In this document: piece by piece, positions 10,542 through 19,687 of the stretch
Position numbering within the stretch: the first letter of the stretch is position 1
Layout of the letters: every line of letters begins with the position of its first letter
From: Rossellomorea aquimaris
GTDB taxonomy: Bacteria > Bacillota > Bacilli > Bacillales > Bacillaceae_B
NCBI RefSeq assembly: GCF_003315075.1
Contig: NZ_QNRJ01000007.1
Span: forward strand, 62,001-126,000
Length of the DNA stretch: 64,000 bases
Direction of reading: 5' to 3'
The notes under the pieces: generated by a model
Databases searched by the model: none
Seen by the model: only the letters and a program-made list of their open reading frames with translations
Told to the model about the DNA's origin: nothing
Translations under genes and position numbers: made by a program

Positions 10542-12260
10542 TTAATCTTCCATTGTACTTAAATCACCAGTAGGAAGGTCTAGTTCCCATGCCTTCAACA
10601 CGCGACGCATGATTTTTCCGCTTCGTGTTTTCGGCAGCTTGTCCCTGAATTCGATTTCTCTTGGAGCCGCGTGGGCAGCCAGTCCTTTTTTCACGAATTG
10701 ACGAATCTCTTCTTTCAGCTCATCTGTCACTTCGTAGCCGTCGCGAAGAGCGATGAACGCTTTGATGATTTCGCCGCGAACCGGATCGGGTTTTCCAATG
10801 ACACCTGCTTCGGCGACTGCCGGATGTTCTACAAGCTTGCTTTCTACTTCAAAAGGACCTACTCGTTCCCCGGACGTCATGATGACATCATCAATCCGGC
10901 CCTGGAACCAGAAATAACCGTCTTCATCCATATAAGCTGAATCTCCTGAAACATACCAGTCACCAGGCATGAAGTATGAGTCATACTTCTGTGGATTATT
11001 CCAGATCTGGTTCATCATGGACGGCCAGCCTTTTTTGATCGCTAAGTTCCCCATACGGTAAGGAGGCACTTCGTTTCCTTGATCATCCACAATCGCCGCT
11101 TTCACTCCAGGGAATGGTTTCCCCATGGATCCCGGCTTGATTTCCATGCTCGGATAGTTACAGATCAATTGACCTCCTGTTTCAGTCATCCACCAAGTAT
11201 CATGGATGCGCAGGTTGAATACTTTCATTCCCCAGCGGACAACCTCAGGGTTTAAAGGCTCTCCTACGCTCAGGATATGACGGAGGGAGCTTAAGTCGAA
11301 TTGTTTCACCACTTCATCACCGGCACCCATCAACATCCTGAAGGCCGTTGGAGCACTGTACCAGACCGTCACTCCATAATCTTCAATCGTTTGATACCAG
11401 TTCTCCGGCTTGAAGCGTCCCCCAACAATGACGTTCGAGGCACCTGTCAGCCACGGACCGAAGATTCCATACGAAGTACCTGTGACCCACCCCGGGTCCG
11501 CTGTGCACCAATACACATCCTCTTCCTGTAGGTCGAGCACCCACTTGGAAGTTTGATAATGTTGGATCATAGCGTTATGGACATGAAGGACCCCCTTGGG
11601 TTTTCCGGTGGACCCTGATGTATAGTGAAGGATCAACCCATCGTTCCGGTCTACCCATTCTACTTGCAGTTTATTGCTCGCTTCAGCGAATTTACTCATA
11701 AAGTCTACATGTACATCGTCCTCCTGTACATCTTCCCCAATTAAGAAAACATGCTTTAGGTTCGGAAGTTCACTTACGGGAACCCTCTTCAATAGCTCGG
11801 GAGTTGTGATCAGTACCTTTGCTTCACTATCCTCTAAACGATCACGAACGGCTCCCTCCATGAATGCTTCAAACAGTGGGCCGACGATGGCACCCAGTTT
11901 GATTGCACCTAATACGGAGAAATACAGTTCCGGTGATCTCGGCATGAAGATGAAGACACGGTCCCCTTTTTCAACATCCCCAAAACGCTTCAATACATTT
12001 CCTGCTTTGTTCGACATCTTCTTCATATCAGAGTACGTATATTTTTCATCACGTTCTGCATCTCGGTAATAAAGAGCGACTTTATTCTTCCTGAAAGATA
12101 CTGCATGTCGGTCGATTGCTTCATGAGCCAGATTGACTCGTCCTGTTTCCGCCCATGAAAACTCTTTTTCGACATCTTTCCAATCAAATGATTCATACGT
12201 ATTTTCATAGCTTTCAAGATTATAGTTTCCCTTGGTTACTGGTAACGCTTCCACTTTCAT
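10542..12260 (-). CDS. acsA: Acetyl-CoA synthetase
   Basis: 572-residue AMP-forming synthetase converting acetate, ATP and CoA to acetyl-CoA; the length equals B. subtilis AcsA. The ANL-family P-loop YTSGSTGKPKG and the hinge region are visible. The C-terminal motif PKTRSGK places the regulatory lysine at K549, the residue known to be acetylated by AcuA in B. subtilis. ATG at 12260 is chosen because GGGGG lies 9 nt upstream; the ATG at 12269 abuts that SD. It is divergent from acuABC, whose products acetylate and deacetylate this enzyme. Confidence 0.96.
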   Translation of the reverse strand: MKVEALPVTKGNYNLESYENTYESFDWKDVEKEFSWAETGRVNLAHEAIDRHAVSFRKNKVALYYRDAERDEKYTYSDMKKMSNKAGNVLKRFGDVEKGDRVFIFMPRSPELYFSVLGAIKLGAIVGPLFEAFMEGAVRDRLEDSEAKVLITTPELLKRVPVSELPNLKHVFLIGEDVQEDDVHVDFMSKFAEASNKLQVEWVDRNDGLILHYTSGSTGKPKGVLHVHNAMIQHYQTSKWVLDLQEEDVYWCTADPGWVTGTSYGIFGPWLTGASNVIVGGRFKPENWYQTIEDYGVTVWYSAPTAFRMLMGAGDEVVKQFDLSSLRHILSVGEPLNPEVVRWGMKVFNLRIHDTWWMTETGGQLICNYPSMEIKPGSMGKPFPGVKAAIVDDQGNEVPPYRMGNLAIKKGWPSMMNQIWNNPQKYDSYFMPGDWYVSGDSAYMDEDGYFWFQGRIDDVIMTSGERVGPFEVESKLVEHPAVAEAGVIGKPDPVRGEIIKAFIALRDGYEVTDELKEEIRQFVKKGLAAHAAPREIEFRDKLPKTRSGKIMRRVLKAWELDLPTGDLSTMED

Positions 12261-12296
12261 ATACAGCATCCCCCTTATGTAAGAAATTACAATCTT

Positions 12297-12325
12297 ATTA
12301 TAGTATAAATTTAATATTTTCTCAA
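12297..12325 (-). promoter_or_regulatory. Sigma-A promoter of acsA
   Basis: The minus strand reads TTGAGA, a 17-bp spacer, then TATAAT, about 37 bp upstream of the start. Confidence 0.75.
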
Positions 12326-12445
12326 TTTTTTAAAAAATCTGCCTAAATGTGCTCTTTGCTGTGTTTCTTATAAAAACCCTTCAAACCCTTGTCCCAGATA
12401 GGTATTGCAAAATAATTCCCTTGCTTCAAACGTCTGAAAATTTTG

Positions 12446-12459
12446 TGAAAGCGCTATAC
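12446..12459 (+). promoter_or_regulatory. cre site in the acsA-acuA divergent region
   Basis: TGAAAGCGCTATAC matches the cre consensus TGWAARCGYTWNCW at 12 of 14 positions. It overlaps the position of the -35 of the acuA promoter (-10 at 12476), so bound CcpA would block acuABC. In B. subtilis both acsA and acuABC are known CcpA targets. Confidence 0.65.
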
Positions 12460-12475
12460 AATTATCAATTTCATG

Positions 12476-12481
12476 TATAAT
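12476..12481 (+). promoter_or_regulatory. -10 element of the acuABC promoter
   Basis: Perfect TATAAT 33 bp before the acuA start. The -35 region is poor and is overlapped by the cre site. Confidence 0.55.
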
Positions 12482-12513
12482 GGACTTGAGGAATATCTTT
12501 AGGTGGTGTCCAG

Positions 12514-13146
12514 ATGAAATTGAAAAAAACCTATAATGCAACAGAATTGAAAACAACAAAGGGAAATATCATTATTGAAGGCCCTATTTCCGCTGAAGAA
12601 TTAGCCAGGCTCGACTTTCACGAGGACTTGGTCGCTTTCAGACCTCCTGCCCAACAGCATAAAGCCCTTGTAGAGATTGCGAGTTTACCAGAAGGCCGAA
12701 TCCTGATTGCGAGAGATAATCATACGATTGTTGGATATGTTACATATTTATATCCAGATCCCCTTGAACGCTGGTCTCAAGGAAAAATGGATAATCTGAT
12801 CGAGCTTGGAGCAATCGAAGTCATCCCCAAATTCCGCGGGGCTTCCGTCGGAAAGAATCTATTGAAGGTTTCCATGATGGATGATTATATGAATGACTAC
12901 ATCGTCATTACGACTGAATATTATTGGCACTGGGATTTAAAAGGGACTGGCCTGAACGTGTGGGAATATCGTAAAGTGATGGAAAAAATGATGAACGCCG
13001 GCGGATTGGAATATTACGCAACGGATGACCCTGAAATCAGTTCCCATCCAGCTAATTGTTTAATGGCGAGAATCGGTACCAGAGTGGATCCGGATTCCAT
13101 CCAACGATTTGATCAACTGAGGTTTATGAATCGTTTTATGTATTAA
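12514..13146 (+). CDS. acuA: Protein lysine acetyltransferase acting on AcsA
   Basis: 210-residue GNAT-family acetyltransferase; the acetyl-CoA binding core is visible around residues 96-125 (ELGAIEVIPKFRGASVGKNL). In B. subtilis AcuA acetylates AcsA at Lys549 and switches it off. First gene of acuABC, SD AGGTGG. Length and gene order match the B. subtilis operon. Confidence 0.95.
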   Translation: MKLKKTYNATELKTTKGNIIIEGPISAEELARLDFHEDLVAFRPPAQQHKALVEIASLPEGRILIARDNHTIVGYVTYLYPDPLERWSQGKMDNLIELGAIEVIPKFRGASVGKNLLKVSMMDDYMNDYIVITTEYYWHWDLKGTGLNVWEYRKVMEKMMNAGGLEYYATDDPEISSHPANCLMARIGTRVDPDSIQRFDQLRFMNRFMY

Positions 13147-13182
13147 TGGAATTCTGACAAGTTTTCTAAAGGGGTGGAGAAC

Positions 13183-13830
13183 GTGATTGTAGAAGAAATT
13201 ATGAAAACAAAAGTCGAAACATTATGTGCAGACGATACCATTGAAACAGCCATAAAATTAATGCGGGAGAAAAAGATCAAGCATATCCCGATTACCAATC
13301 GTGATATGGAAGTGATCGGGATCGTGAGTGACCGTGATGTAAAAGATGGGACCCCATCTATTTTTCATGATGAGTCCTCAACGAGTGAATTGCAGAATCC
13401 GCTTAAATTGATCATGAAGAAAGATGTGATCACAGGTCATCCTCTGGATTTTGTCGAAGAGGTTGCGGCACTCTTTTATGAGCACCGGATCAGCTGCCTT
13501 CCCATTTTGAAGGAAAAGAAGCTCGTCGGAATCATTACGGAAACAGACCTGTTGTACACTCTCATCCAACTGACGGGAGCCCACCAACCCGGCTCTCAAA
13601 TCGAAGTGAAAGTCCCGCATAAAGCGGGCATACTTTACGAGGTAGCCGGTATCATCAGAAGGAATAACTCCAATATCCAAAGTGTACTCGTGTACCCGGA
13701 TAAAAAGGACGAACAGTATAAAATCCTTGTGTTCCGAGTAAGAACGATGAATCCGATGAATGTGATCAATGATCTGAAGAAAGAAGGATATGACGTGTTA
13801 TGGCCAAACATGCCAGGAATCTCATCATGA
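13183..13830 (+). CDS. acuB: AcuB, CBS-ACT domain protein
   Basis: 215 residues from the GTG at 13183 (MIVEEIMK, as in B. subtilis AcuB); an upstream in-frame GTG at 13174 lies inside the SD GGGGTGGAG. Two CBS domains (about residues 1-60 and 75-130) form a nucleotide-binding Bateman module, followed by an ACT-like domain (about 138-205). Its biochemical role is not settled. It probably senses adenylates to tune the AcsA modification cycle. The stop overlaps the acuC start (ATGA). Confidence 0.92.
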   Translation: MIVEEIMKTKVETLCADDTIETAIKLMREKKIKHIPITNRDMEVIGIVSDRDVKDGTPSIFHDESSTSELQNPLKLIMKKDVITGHPLDFVEEVAALFYEHRISCLPILKEKKLVGIITETDLLYTLIQLTGAHQPGSQIEVKVPHKAGILYEVAGIIRRNNSNIQSVLVYPDKKDEQYKILVFRVRTMNPMNVINDLKKEGYDVLWPNMPGISS

Positions 13831-15002
13831 CCAAGGATGCCGTTTTCATCTATTCAGACGAACTCCTCGGGTATCGGTTCTCTGATGAGCATCCCTTCAA
13901 TCAAACCCGACTGACCCTGACGATGGACTTACTCAAAGAAGCAAACGCTCTTCAATCAGATGAAATCGTTCCACCACGAATGGCTACCGATGAAGAGTTA
14001 TTTCTTAATCACGATCCCAACTATGTAAGCGCCGTCAAACGAGCGAGTGTCGGCCAACTCTCTCAAGATCAGGCAGAAGGGTTTGGAATTGGTACAGAAG
14101 ATACCCCGATGTTTCAAGGAATGCATGAAGCGAGTGCTTATTTGGTAGGCGGGACGTTAACGGCCGTTGATCTTGTCATGACGGGAAAAGCGAAGCATGC
14201 CCTCCATCTCGGCGGTGGTCTGCATCATGGTTTCAAAGGAAAGGCATCAGGATTCTGTATTTATAACGACAGTTCGGTGGCGATCCGCTACTTGCAGGAA
14301 AAGTACGGGGCTCGGGTCCTATACGTCGATACAGATGCTCATCACGGAGATGGCGTTCAGTGGTCCTTTTATGATGATCCCGACGTGTGTACCCTTTCCA
14401 TCCATGAGACGGGTCGTTACCTCTTCCCAGGGACAGGCAATATTAATGAGCGCGGTCACGGAAAAGGTTATGGGTATTCGTTCAATATCCCCCTCGATGC
14501 CTTTACAGAGGATGAATCGTGGCTCGAAGCTTACGAAACGTCCTTTCGTGAAGTGATTGAATTCTTCAAGCCGGACGTCATATTGACTCAAAACGGGGCA
14601 GATGCCCATTATTATGATCCACTCACCCACCTTTCCGCTACCATGAATATATACCGGGAAATCCCGCGTATCGCCCACGAGTTGGCTCATGAGTACTGCG
14701 GGGGTAAATGGATTGCCGTCGGGGGCGGGGGCTACGACATTTGGAGAGTGGTTCCGAGAGCCTGGGCCCTGATTTGGATGCAAATGACCGATCGATTGGA
14801 CCGCACCTCTTCATTCCCTGCTAAATGGACGGAACGCTGGCAAAGTAAAGCAGGGGTCACCCTGCCATCTGAATGGTGGGATAGACCTGACATATACAAG
14901 CCTATCCCAAGAAAGGGCGAAATCACGGAGAAGAATAAACAAACCGTCGAGAAAGCCCTATACTCCATCCGACAGCAGCTCAGGCAAAAACCTGGTAGCT
15001 AA
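13827..15002 (+). CDS. acuC: Class I histone-deacetylase-like protein deacetylase
   Basis: 391 residues from ATG at 13827, translationally coupled to acuB by a 4-nt ATGA overlap. Zinc-dependent deacetylase fold with the HH pair H133-H134 in GGGLHHGF, and zinc ligands in YVDTDAHHGDGV (D168, D170, H172). In B. subtilis AcuC removes the acetyl group from AcsA. Completes the AcsA on/off cycle encoded here. Confidence 0.95.
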   Translation: MTKDAVFIYSDELLGYRFSDEHPFNQTRLTLTMDLLKEANALQSDEIVPPRMATDEELFLNHDPNYVSAVKRASVGQLSQDQAEGFGIGTEDTPMFQGMHEASAYLVGGTLTAVDLVMTGKAKHALHLGGGLHHGFKGKASGFCIYNDSSVAIRYLQEKYGARVLYVDTDAHHGDGVQWSFYDDPDVCTLSIHETGRYLFPGTGNINERGHGKGYGYSFNIPLDAFTEDESWLEAYETSFREVIEFFKPDVILTQNGADAHYYDPLTHLSATMNIYREIPRIAHELAHEYCGGKWIAVGGGGYDIWRVVPRAWALIWMQMTDRLDRTSSFPAKWTERWQSKAGVTLPSEWWDRPDIYKPIPRKGEITEKNKQTVEKALYSIRQQLRQKPGS

Positions 15003-15005
15003 ACA

Positions 15006-15180
15006 GAAAAGCGGAGGCGGCTCTTTCAGGCCCGACAAGCATAAGACGAGAACGCCGGAAAGGCGCCCTTTGCCTTTTTGGTGTTCTTGACTTATGACCT
15101 CGAGGGCCTAGCCGCCGGAGCTGGACAATCGAAAGGCGGAGGCGGCTCGTTCAGGCCCGACAAGCATAAGACAAGAATAC
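15006..15180. repeat. REP-like long hairpin plus a second half-copy
   Basis: GGAGGCGGCT...TCAGGCCCGACAAGCATAAGAC occurs twice in direct orientation (about 15014-15052 and 15139-15175). The first copy folds back on a following sequence: CATAAGACGAGAACGCC (from about 15039) pairs with GGTGTTCTTGACTTATG (about 15080-15096), and GGCGGCT pairs with AGCCGCC (about 15109). No coding potential. It follows acuC, between convergent genes. Confidence 0.7.
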
Positions 15181-15231
15181 GAAAAAAAAACCAAGGTACT
15201 CTCATCCCATTGAGAAGTCCTTGGTTTTTAT
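15181..15231. terminator. Terminator between acuC and motS
   Basis: Stem AAAAACCAAGGAC / GTACCTTGGTTTTT with T-tracts on both strands, so it can serve both convergent transcripts. Confidence 0.75.
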
Positions 15232-15965
15232 TGTTCCTCGTATGCAGGATCTGTTATGATCACTTCCACACGCCTGTTCTTTTGAAGATTTTCCCTTGTG
15301 TCATTAGGTGCAATGGGTCGTGTGTCCCCATATCCGACGGCAATGAAACGCTTCGGATCTAAGTTCTCGGTTTGAACGAGATACCGGATCACACTGCTTG
15401 CCCTTGCAGAGGAAAGCTCCCAGTTTGATGGAAACCGATATGTACCGATGGGACGATTATCTGTATGTCCCTCCACTTTCACGAAGTTTGGGATTCTCGA
15501 TAAGAGATCGCCCACTTTATTTAAGAACGGATAAGCTTCCTCAAGGACCGTTGCTTCACCTGAAGCAAACAGGGCTTGCTCCTGTAGGACCAGCACGACC
15601 CCACGTTCGGTTCTTGTGGCCACTACAACGTCACTTAGTTTGTTTTCATTTAAGTAGCTTTGAATATCGGCTAAAAGTTGATTCAACTCTTTATCGGTTC
15701 CCTCACTGCCCTGAGGCTGAGTTTTCTCCCTCTCCATTTCAGGCTCGGCAGAGGGATTCTCGAATGGGATGACAGAAGGATAAAACTCGAGTATTTGACG
15801 CTGCTGAAAGGAATCAGCGATGGTCCTGAATTTCACAATATCAATTTGAGACATTGAAAATAGTAAAATAAAGAATACGAGAATAAGAGTAATGAGATCA
15901 GAAAAGGTTACCATCCATTTCGGTGCACCCGTGGGCTGAGACGCTTGTCTTCGTCTACGCTTCAT
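15228..15965 (-). CDS. motS: Flagellar stator protein MotS (MotB family, sodium type)
   Basis: 245 residues from ATG at 15965 (SD GAGGAGG). One transmembrane segment with the ion-carrying aspartate D23 in [10 protein letters not shown], a plug/linker, then a C-terminal OmpA-like peptidoglycan-binding domain (about 110-240). The residue seven after D23 is valine (V30), the position reported in B. subtilis MotS (Val37) versus Leu in MotB as an Na+/H+ selectivity determinant. This supports a sodium-driven stator. It overlaps motP by 11 nt. Confidence 0.92.
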   Translation of the reverse strand: MKRRRRQASQPTGAPKWMVTFSDLITLILVFFILLFSMSQIDIVKFRTIADSFQQRQILEFYPSVIPFENPSAEPEMEREKTQPQGSEGTDKELNQLLADIQSYLNENKLSDVVVATRTERGVVLVLQEQALFASGEATVLEEAYPFLNKVGDLLSRIPNFVKVEGHTDNRPIGTYRFPSNWELSSARASSVIRYLVQTENLDPKRFIAVGYGDTRPIAPNDTRENLQKNRRVEVIITDPAYEEQ

Positions 15966-16770
15966 CGAGTGCTGCCTCCTCTTGTTTCCTGCTGAAGTAC
16001 ATTTCCAGTTCCTCATTGGATAAGAACACTCTTAATTTCTCTTCCAATATTTTCGGATTTTGACCGGATTGTACCCCGACGACACCTTCAATCACGATTT
16101 GTTTCATAAACACTTCTTTTTCTGTTTTCATCGCTAATTTCGATGCCATGGGCAGGAAGACAAGATTTGCAAGAATCGATCCATATAGAGTCGTTAATAA
16201 GGCGATGGCCATATTAGGTCCTAATGACGCTGGGTCATTCAAATTCTTCAGCATCAGTACGAGACCAATCAAGGTCCCGATCATCCCCCAGGCAGGCGCA
16301 TACTCCCCAGCCTTATCCAGTAAACTTTTATTTTTACGATGCCGCTCTTCTAAAGCGATGATTTCGGCATTCATGATATCGACAATCACGTCCTGCTCAA
16401 TTCCATCGACGGCTAACAGGACTCCTTTACGAATGAAAGGATCCTCGACCTCTTCCACTTCCGCTTCTAATGCGAGAAGACCTTCTCTCCTGGCTTTTTC
16501 TGATAGCGTCACAAACGTGCGAATGAGGCCTTGAAGATCGTATTCCTCGTCACGAAAGGATTCTCTCATCACTTTCCCCAATTGCTTCAATTCCTTAATA
16601 GAGAAGCTGACCAGCATGGCAGCGATCAAACCGCCTATCACAACAAACATGGACGGCACATCTACGAAGGAACTGAAGCCTGTAATACCAGCGTTCGTGA
16701 TGATGGCGAAAGCGACGAATAGAAACCCAACTACAACCCCGATCGGTGTAAGAACATCAAGCTTTTTCAT
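15955..16770 (-). CDS. motP: Flagellar stator protein MotP (MotA family)
   Basis: 271 residues with four membrane segments (about 5-25, 37-54, 154-176, 187-208) and the large cytoplasmic loop between the second and third that contacts FliG. Forms the stator with MotS. The gene follows ccpA by 60 bp on the same strand, as in B. subtilis where ccpA-motPS are cotranscribed. Confidence 0.93.
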   Translation of the reverse strand: MKKLDVLTPIGVVVGFLFVAFAIITNAGITGFSSFVDVPSMFVVIGGLIAAMLVSFSIKELKQLGKVMRESFRDEEYDLQGLIRTFVTLSEKARREGLLALEAEVEEVEDPFIRKGVLLAVDGIEQDVIVDIMNAEIIALEERHRKNKSLLDKAGEYAPAWGMIGTLIGLVLMLKNLNDPASLGPNMAIALLTTLYGSILANLVFLPMASKLAMKTEKEVFMKQIVIEGVVGVQSGQNPKILEEKLRVFLSNEELEMYFSRKQEEAALDEA

Positions 16771-16830
16771 TTTGACTCTCCCTACAAAAATAAGTTCTGT
16801 TTGTCTTTACCTTTTATATCGACAAACTTC

Positions 16831-17829
16831 TTATTTTGTTGAGTTCCGATGTTCAAGTCGATGAGGAAGAACAACTGTGGATTCTTCAACCGTTTCTTTG
16901 TTCATATATTTCGTTAGTAATCTCATCGCCACAGCCCCGATATCATATAAAGGCTGAACAACGGAGGTTAACTGTGGTCGAACCATAAGCGCCAGTCTTG
17001 TGTTATCAAAGCTGATTACTTCCACTTCATCAGGAATGGACACATTTTGATCCTGAGCGCCGTGAACGACTCCAAGGGCCGTCTCATCATTTCCGACGAA
17101 TATAGCGGTCGGCTTGTCCCCAAGCTCAGAAAACTTCTGCCACGCTTCAAGTCCTGAGTCATAGGTGTACTCACCTTCAACAACCAGGTCGTCACTATAT
17201 TCCACTCCGGCTTTAGCGAGGGCTTCGCGATACCCTTCTAATTTAAACTTCATGTTGATTGTATCGTGGAAAGGTCCGCTTACAAATCCAATACGCTTAT
17301 GTCCTTTTTCCAACAATTCCGTAACAGCATCGTAGGAAGCCGCTTTGTAGTCGATATTAACGGAAGGAACCTTGTTTGTTTCTTCCACTGCTCCAGCCAA
17401 TACGATCGGAACCGGGGAACGCTCGAATTCCTGAACGTGCTCTTCGGAAATGTGCCCGCCAAGGAACAGGATTCCGTCCACTTGTTTACCAAGCATCGTG
17501 TTAAGAAGATGAAGCTCCTTCTCCACATTTTGATCCGAGTTACTTAAGATGATATTGTACTTGTACATCGTTGCGATATCTTCGATTCCACGTGCCAATT
17601 CAGCATAGAAAATATTAGAGATATCAGGGATGATCACTCCGACCGTTGTTGTTTTCTTACTTGCAAGTCCCCTTGCTACAGCATTCGGACGGTATCCAAG
17701 GCGGTCAATGACCTCCAGTACTTTCTTTCTTGTTGCCGGCTTAACATTGGGATTTCCGTTGACCACACGTGAAACGGTTGCCATGGAAACATTTGCTTCT
17801 CTTGCTACATCATATATTGTAACGTTCAT
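16831..17829 (-). CDS. ccpA: Catabolite control protein A
   Basis: 332-residue LacI/GalR-family regulator. The N-terminal helix-turn-helix and hinge (residues 1-60: [26 protein letters not shown]) precede a periplasmic-binding-protein-like core that binds HPr-Ser-P. It binds cre sites such as those proposed at 12446 and 1986. SD AAGGAG. Gene order aroA-ccpA-motPS is conserved. Confidence 0.97.
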   Translation of the reverse strand: MNVTIYDVAREANVSMATVSRVVNGNPNVKPATRKKVLEVIDRLGYRPNAVARGLASKKTTTVGVIIPDISNIFYAELARGIEDIATMYKYNIILSNSDQNVEKELHLLNTMLGKQVDGILFLGGHISEEHVQEFERSPVPIVLAGAVEETNKVPSVNIDYKAASYDAVTELLEKGHKRIGFVSGPFHDTINMKFKLEGYREALAKAGVEYSDDLVVEGEYTYDSGLEAWQKFSELGDKPTAIFVGNDETALGVVHGAQDQNVSIPDEVEVISFDNTRLALMVRPQLTSVVQPLYDIGAVAMRLLTKYMNKETVEESTVVLPHRLEHRNSTK

Positions 17830-18111
17830 AGCTAACTCTCCTTTACTCTTCTACTCATTTATTTATCTTATTTTACACTAAATAAACCTAAAGAAAAAAG
17901 CGATTACAATAGTTTGTTAAAAAATGCACATATTTATATTCACATTAGTGTTTTTTCAATGTATATAGGTTATTTATCTGCAATTACCTTGATAATCATA
18001 CGACAGTCTCTATATTCGTGCAACGACTCCGCCTTTGCTTGATAAAAAGTTGATTATAACATGCAGAAAAAGCGATGACCAGAATACATGCTTACGGGGT
18101 GTAGAGGATGC

Positions 18112-18250
18112 GTTTCGCCGTTATATTTGGAAATTCGCCGTTATAATCAGAATTTCGCCGTTATAATCAGAATTTCGCCGTTAAATGTGAGATTTCGCCG
18201 TTATAATCAGAATTTCGCTGATAAATTGAATTTTCCGCTGATATCCTCAA
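18112..18250. repeat. Seven-unit 20-nt-period array, core TTCGCCGTTA
   Basis: TTCGCCG units end exactly at 18120, 18140, 18160, 18180 and 18200, followed by two degenerate units ending CGCTG at 18220 and 18240. The fullest unit is TTCGCCGTTATAATCAGAAT. The core is conserved while the last 8-9 nt vary. Related to the array at 62286. Confidence 0.85.
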
Positions 18251-18357
18251 CAAAAATCGTATTGGTCACCTGAACTTCACTAATTATTTGATCCGTATGC
18301 TGCTCATCAATATAAAACACTCCAATTGACAGCAAAAAATCATTTTAAAAATCAAAA

Positions 18358-18397
18358 ACAAAGGGTTGAACCCCATAAACAGGATCCAACCCTTCTC
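18358..18397 (-). terminator. aroA terminator
   Basis: The minus strand has an AAGGGTTG / CAACCCTT stem just downstream of the aroA stop, followed by a short T-run. Confidence 0.6.
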
Positions 18398-18406
18398 TTA
18401 TATATA

Positions 18407-19483
18407 TTATACTTCGATCGTTCTTCCTTTTAACAGTTCCTGATAGAAATGATCGAATTGATCTAAATCCATTTGTTGGGCAGAATCGGATAAGGCAACG
18501 GCAGGATCAGGATGAACCTCAGCCATTACACCATCTGCACCGATCGCCAGTGCTGCTTTCGCCGTTGGAAGCAACAGATCTCTGCGTCCGGTTGAGTGCG
18601 TTACATCCACGAATACTGGCAGATGCGTCTCTTGCTTAAGAATCGGGACAGCTGAAATGTCCAATGTGTTTCTTGTTGCTTTCTCGTACGTACGGATTCC
18701 ACGCTCACAAAGGATAATGTCTCCATTTCCTTGTGAAATGATATATTCTGCAGCGTTGATGAACTCATCGATTGTTGCAGCTAAACCGCGTTTAAGTAAT
18801 ACAGGCTTCTTCACTGCTCCTGCTGCTTTTAACAGCTCGAAGTTTTGCATATTTCTCGCACCGATTTGAATCACATCGATGTATTCCAATGCGGGTTCGA
18901 TATCGGCGGGATTCACGATTTCACTGACGACAGCCAGATCATATTCATCTGCCACTTTTTTAAGAATTTTCAAGCCTTCGATTCCAAGACCCTGGAAATC
19001 ATAAGGTGACGTTCTCGGTTTGAACGCTCCGCCTCGAAGTAATTTAAGCCCTTTTGCTTTGACGGCTTTGGCCACTTCTGCCACTTGCTCATAAGATTCA
19101 ACCGCACATGGACCGAAAATGAAGTGAGGCTTTCCGTCTCCAATTGAATCTCCGTTGATTGTTACAATCGTATCATCCGGTTTCTTTTTACGGGAAACCA
19201 GCAGTGCTTTACGGTGATCATCTTTTTGAAGCTCCAAACCGGCTTTAAAGATTTCTTTAAAAATATGTTCAACGGTCGAATGTTCAAATGGACCATTATT
19301 ATTTTCTTTGATCAGATTAAGCATGCCTCTTTCTCGAACAGGATCATAGCGGTATACTCCTTGAGTTTCCTTGACACGCCCGATTTCCTGAACTAGTTTA
19401 GCACGTTCATTAATGGTGTCTAATAGTTTTAAGTTCATCTCGTCTACTTGTTTTCGTAATTGATCGAGCTCTTGATTACTCAC
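18407..19483 (-). CDS. aroA: DAHP synthase with N-terminal chorismate mutase
   Basis: 358 residues, the same length as B. subtilis AroA(G). An AroQ-type chorismate mutase domain (about 1-85) is fused to a type I-beta 3-deoxy-D-arabino-heptulosonate-7-phosphate synthase (about 100-345). It catalyses the first step of the shikimate pathway, and the mutase domain confers feedback inhibition by chorismate/prephenate in Bacillus. Motifs include [18 protein letters not shown] and DVTHSTGRR. Upstream of ccpA. Confidence 0.96.
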   Translation of the reverse strand: MSNQELDQLRKQVDEMNLKLLDTINERAKLVQEIGRVKETQGVYRYDPVRERGMLNLIKENNNGPFEHSTVEHIFKEIFKAGLELQKDDHRKALLVSRKKKPDDTIVTINGDSIGDGKPHFIFGPCAVESYEQVAEVAKAVKAKGLKLLRGGAFKPRTSPYDFQGLGIEGLKILKKVADEYDLAVVSEIVNPADIEPALEYIDVIQIGARNMQNFELLKAAGAVKKPVLLKRGLAATIDEFINAAEYIISQGNGDIILCERGIRTYEKATRNTLDISAVPILKQETHLPVFVDVTHSTGRRDLLLPTAKAALAIGADGVMAEVHPDPAVALSDSAQQMDLDQFDHFYQELLKGRTIEV

Positions 19484-19687
19484 AATACAGCACCCTTTCT
19501 TTTTTTATCCTGTTCATACGTAAAAACTGTTATAGTTTTAAGAAAGTATGATACATTTTTGATATTGAAACTTATTATAATAGAACATATCCAAAATGTC
19601 ACGATAAAATTCTTTATTAATTAGACGCTTTTAAGCGCTAAAGTATTTAGTATTGTATGAGAATAGGCTAAAGTGGGTGAACACTAA

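Larger units (their letters stand above)
17830..18406. other. 577-bp intergenic region between ccpA and aroA
   Basis: Holds the ccpA promoter side (AT-rich, no clear single promoter chosen), a weak cre-like sequence at 17895-17908, the seven-unit 20-nt array at 18112-18240 and the aroA terminator at 18358. No credible gene. Confidence 0.6.

Noticed and set aside
17895-17908. cre-like TGTAATCGCTTTTT upstream of ccpA
   Set aside because: Only 12 of 14 positions and no supporting promoter; kept as a weak note in the region entry.
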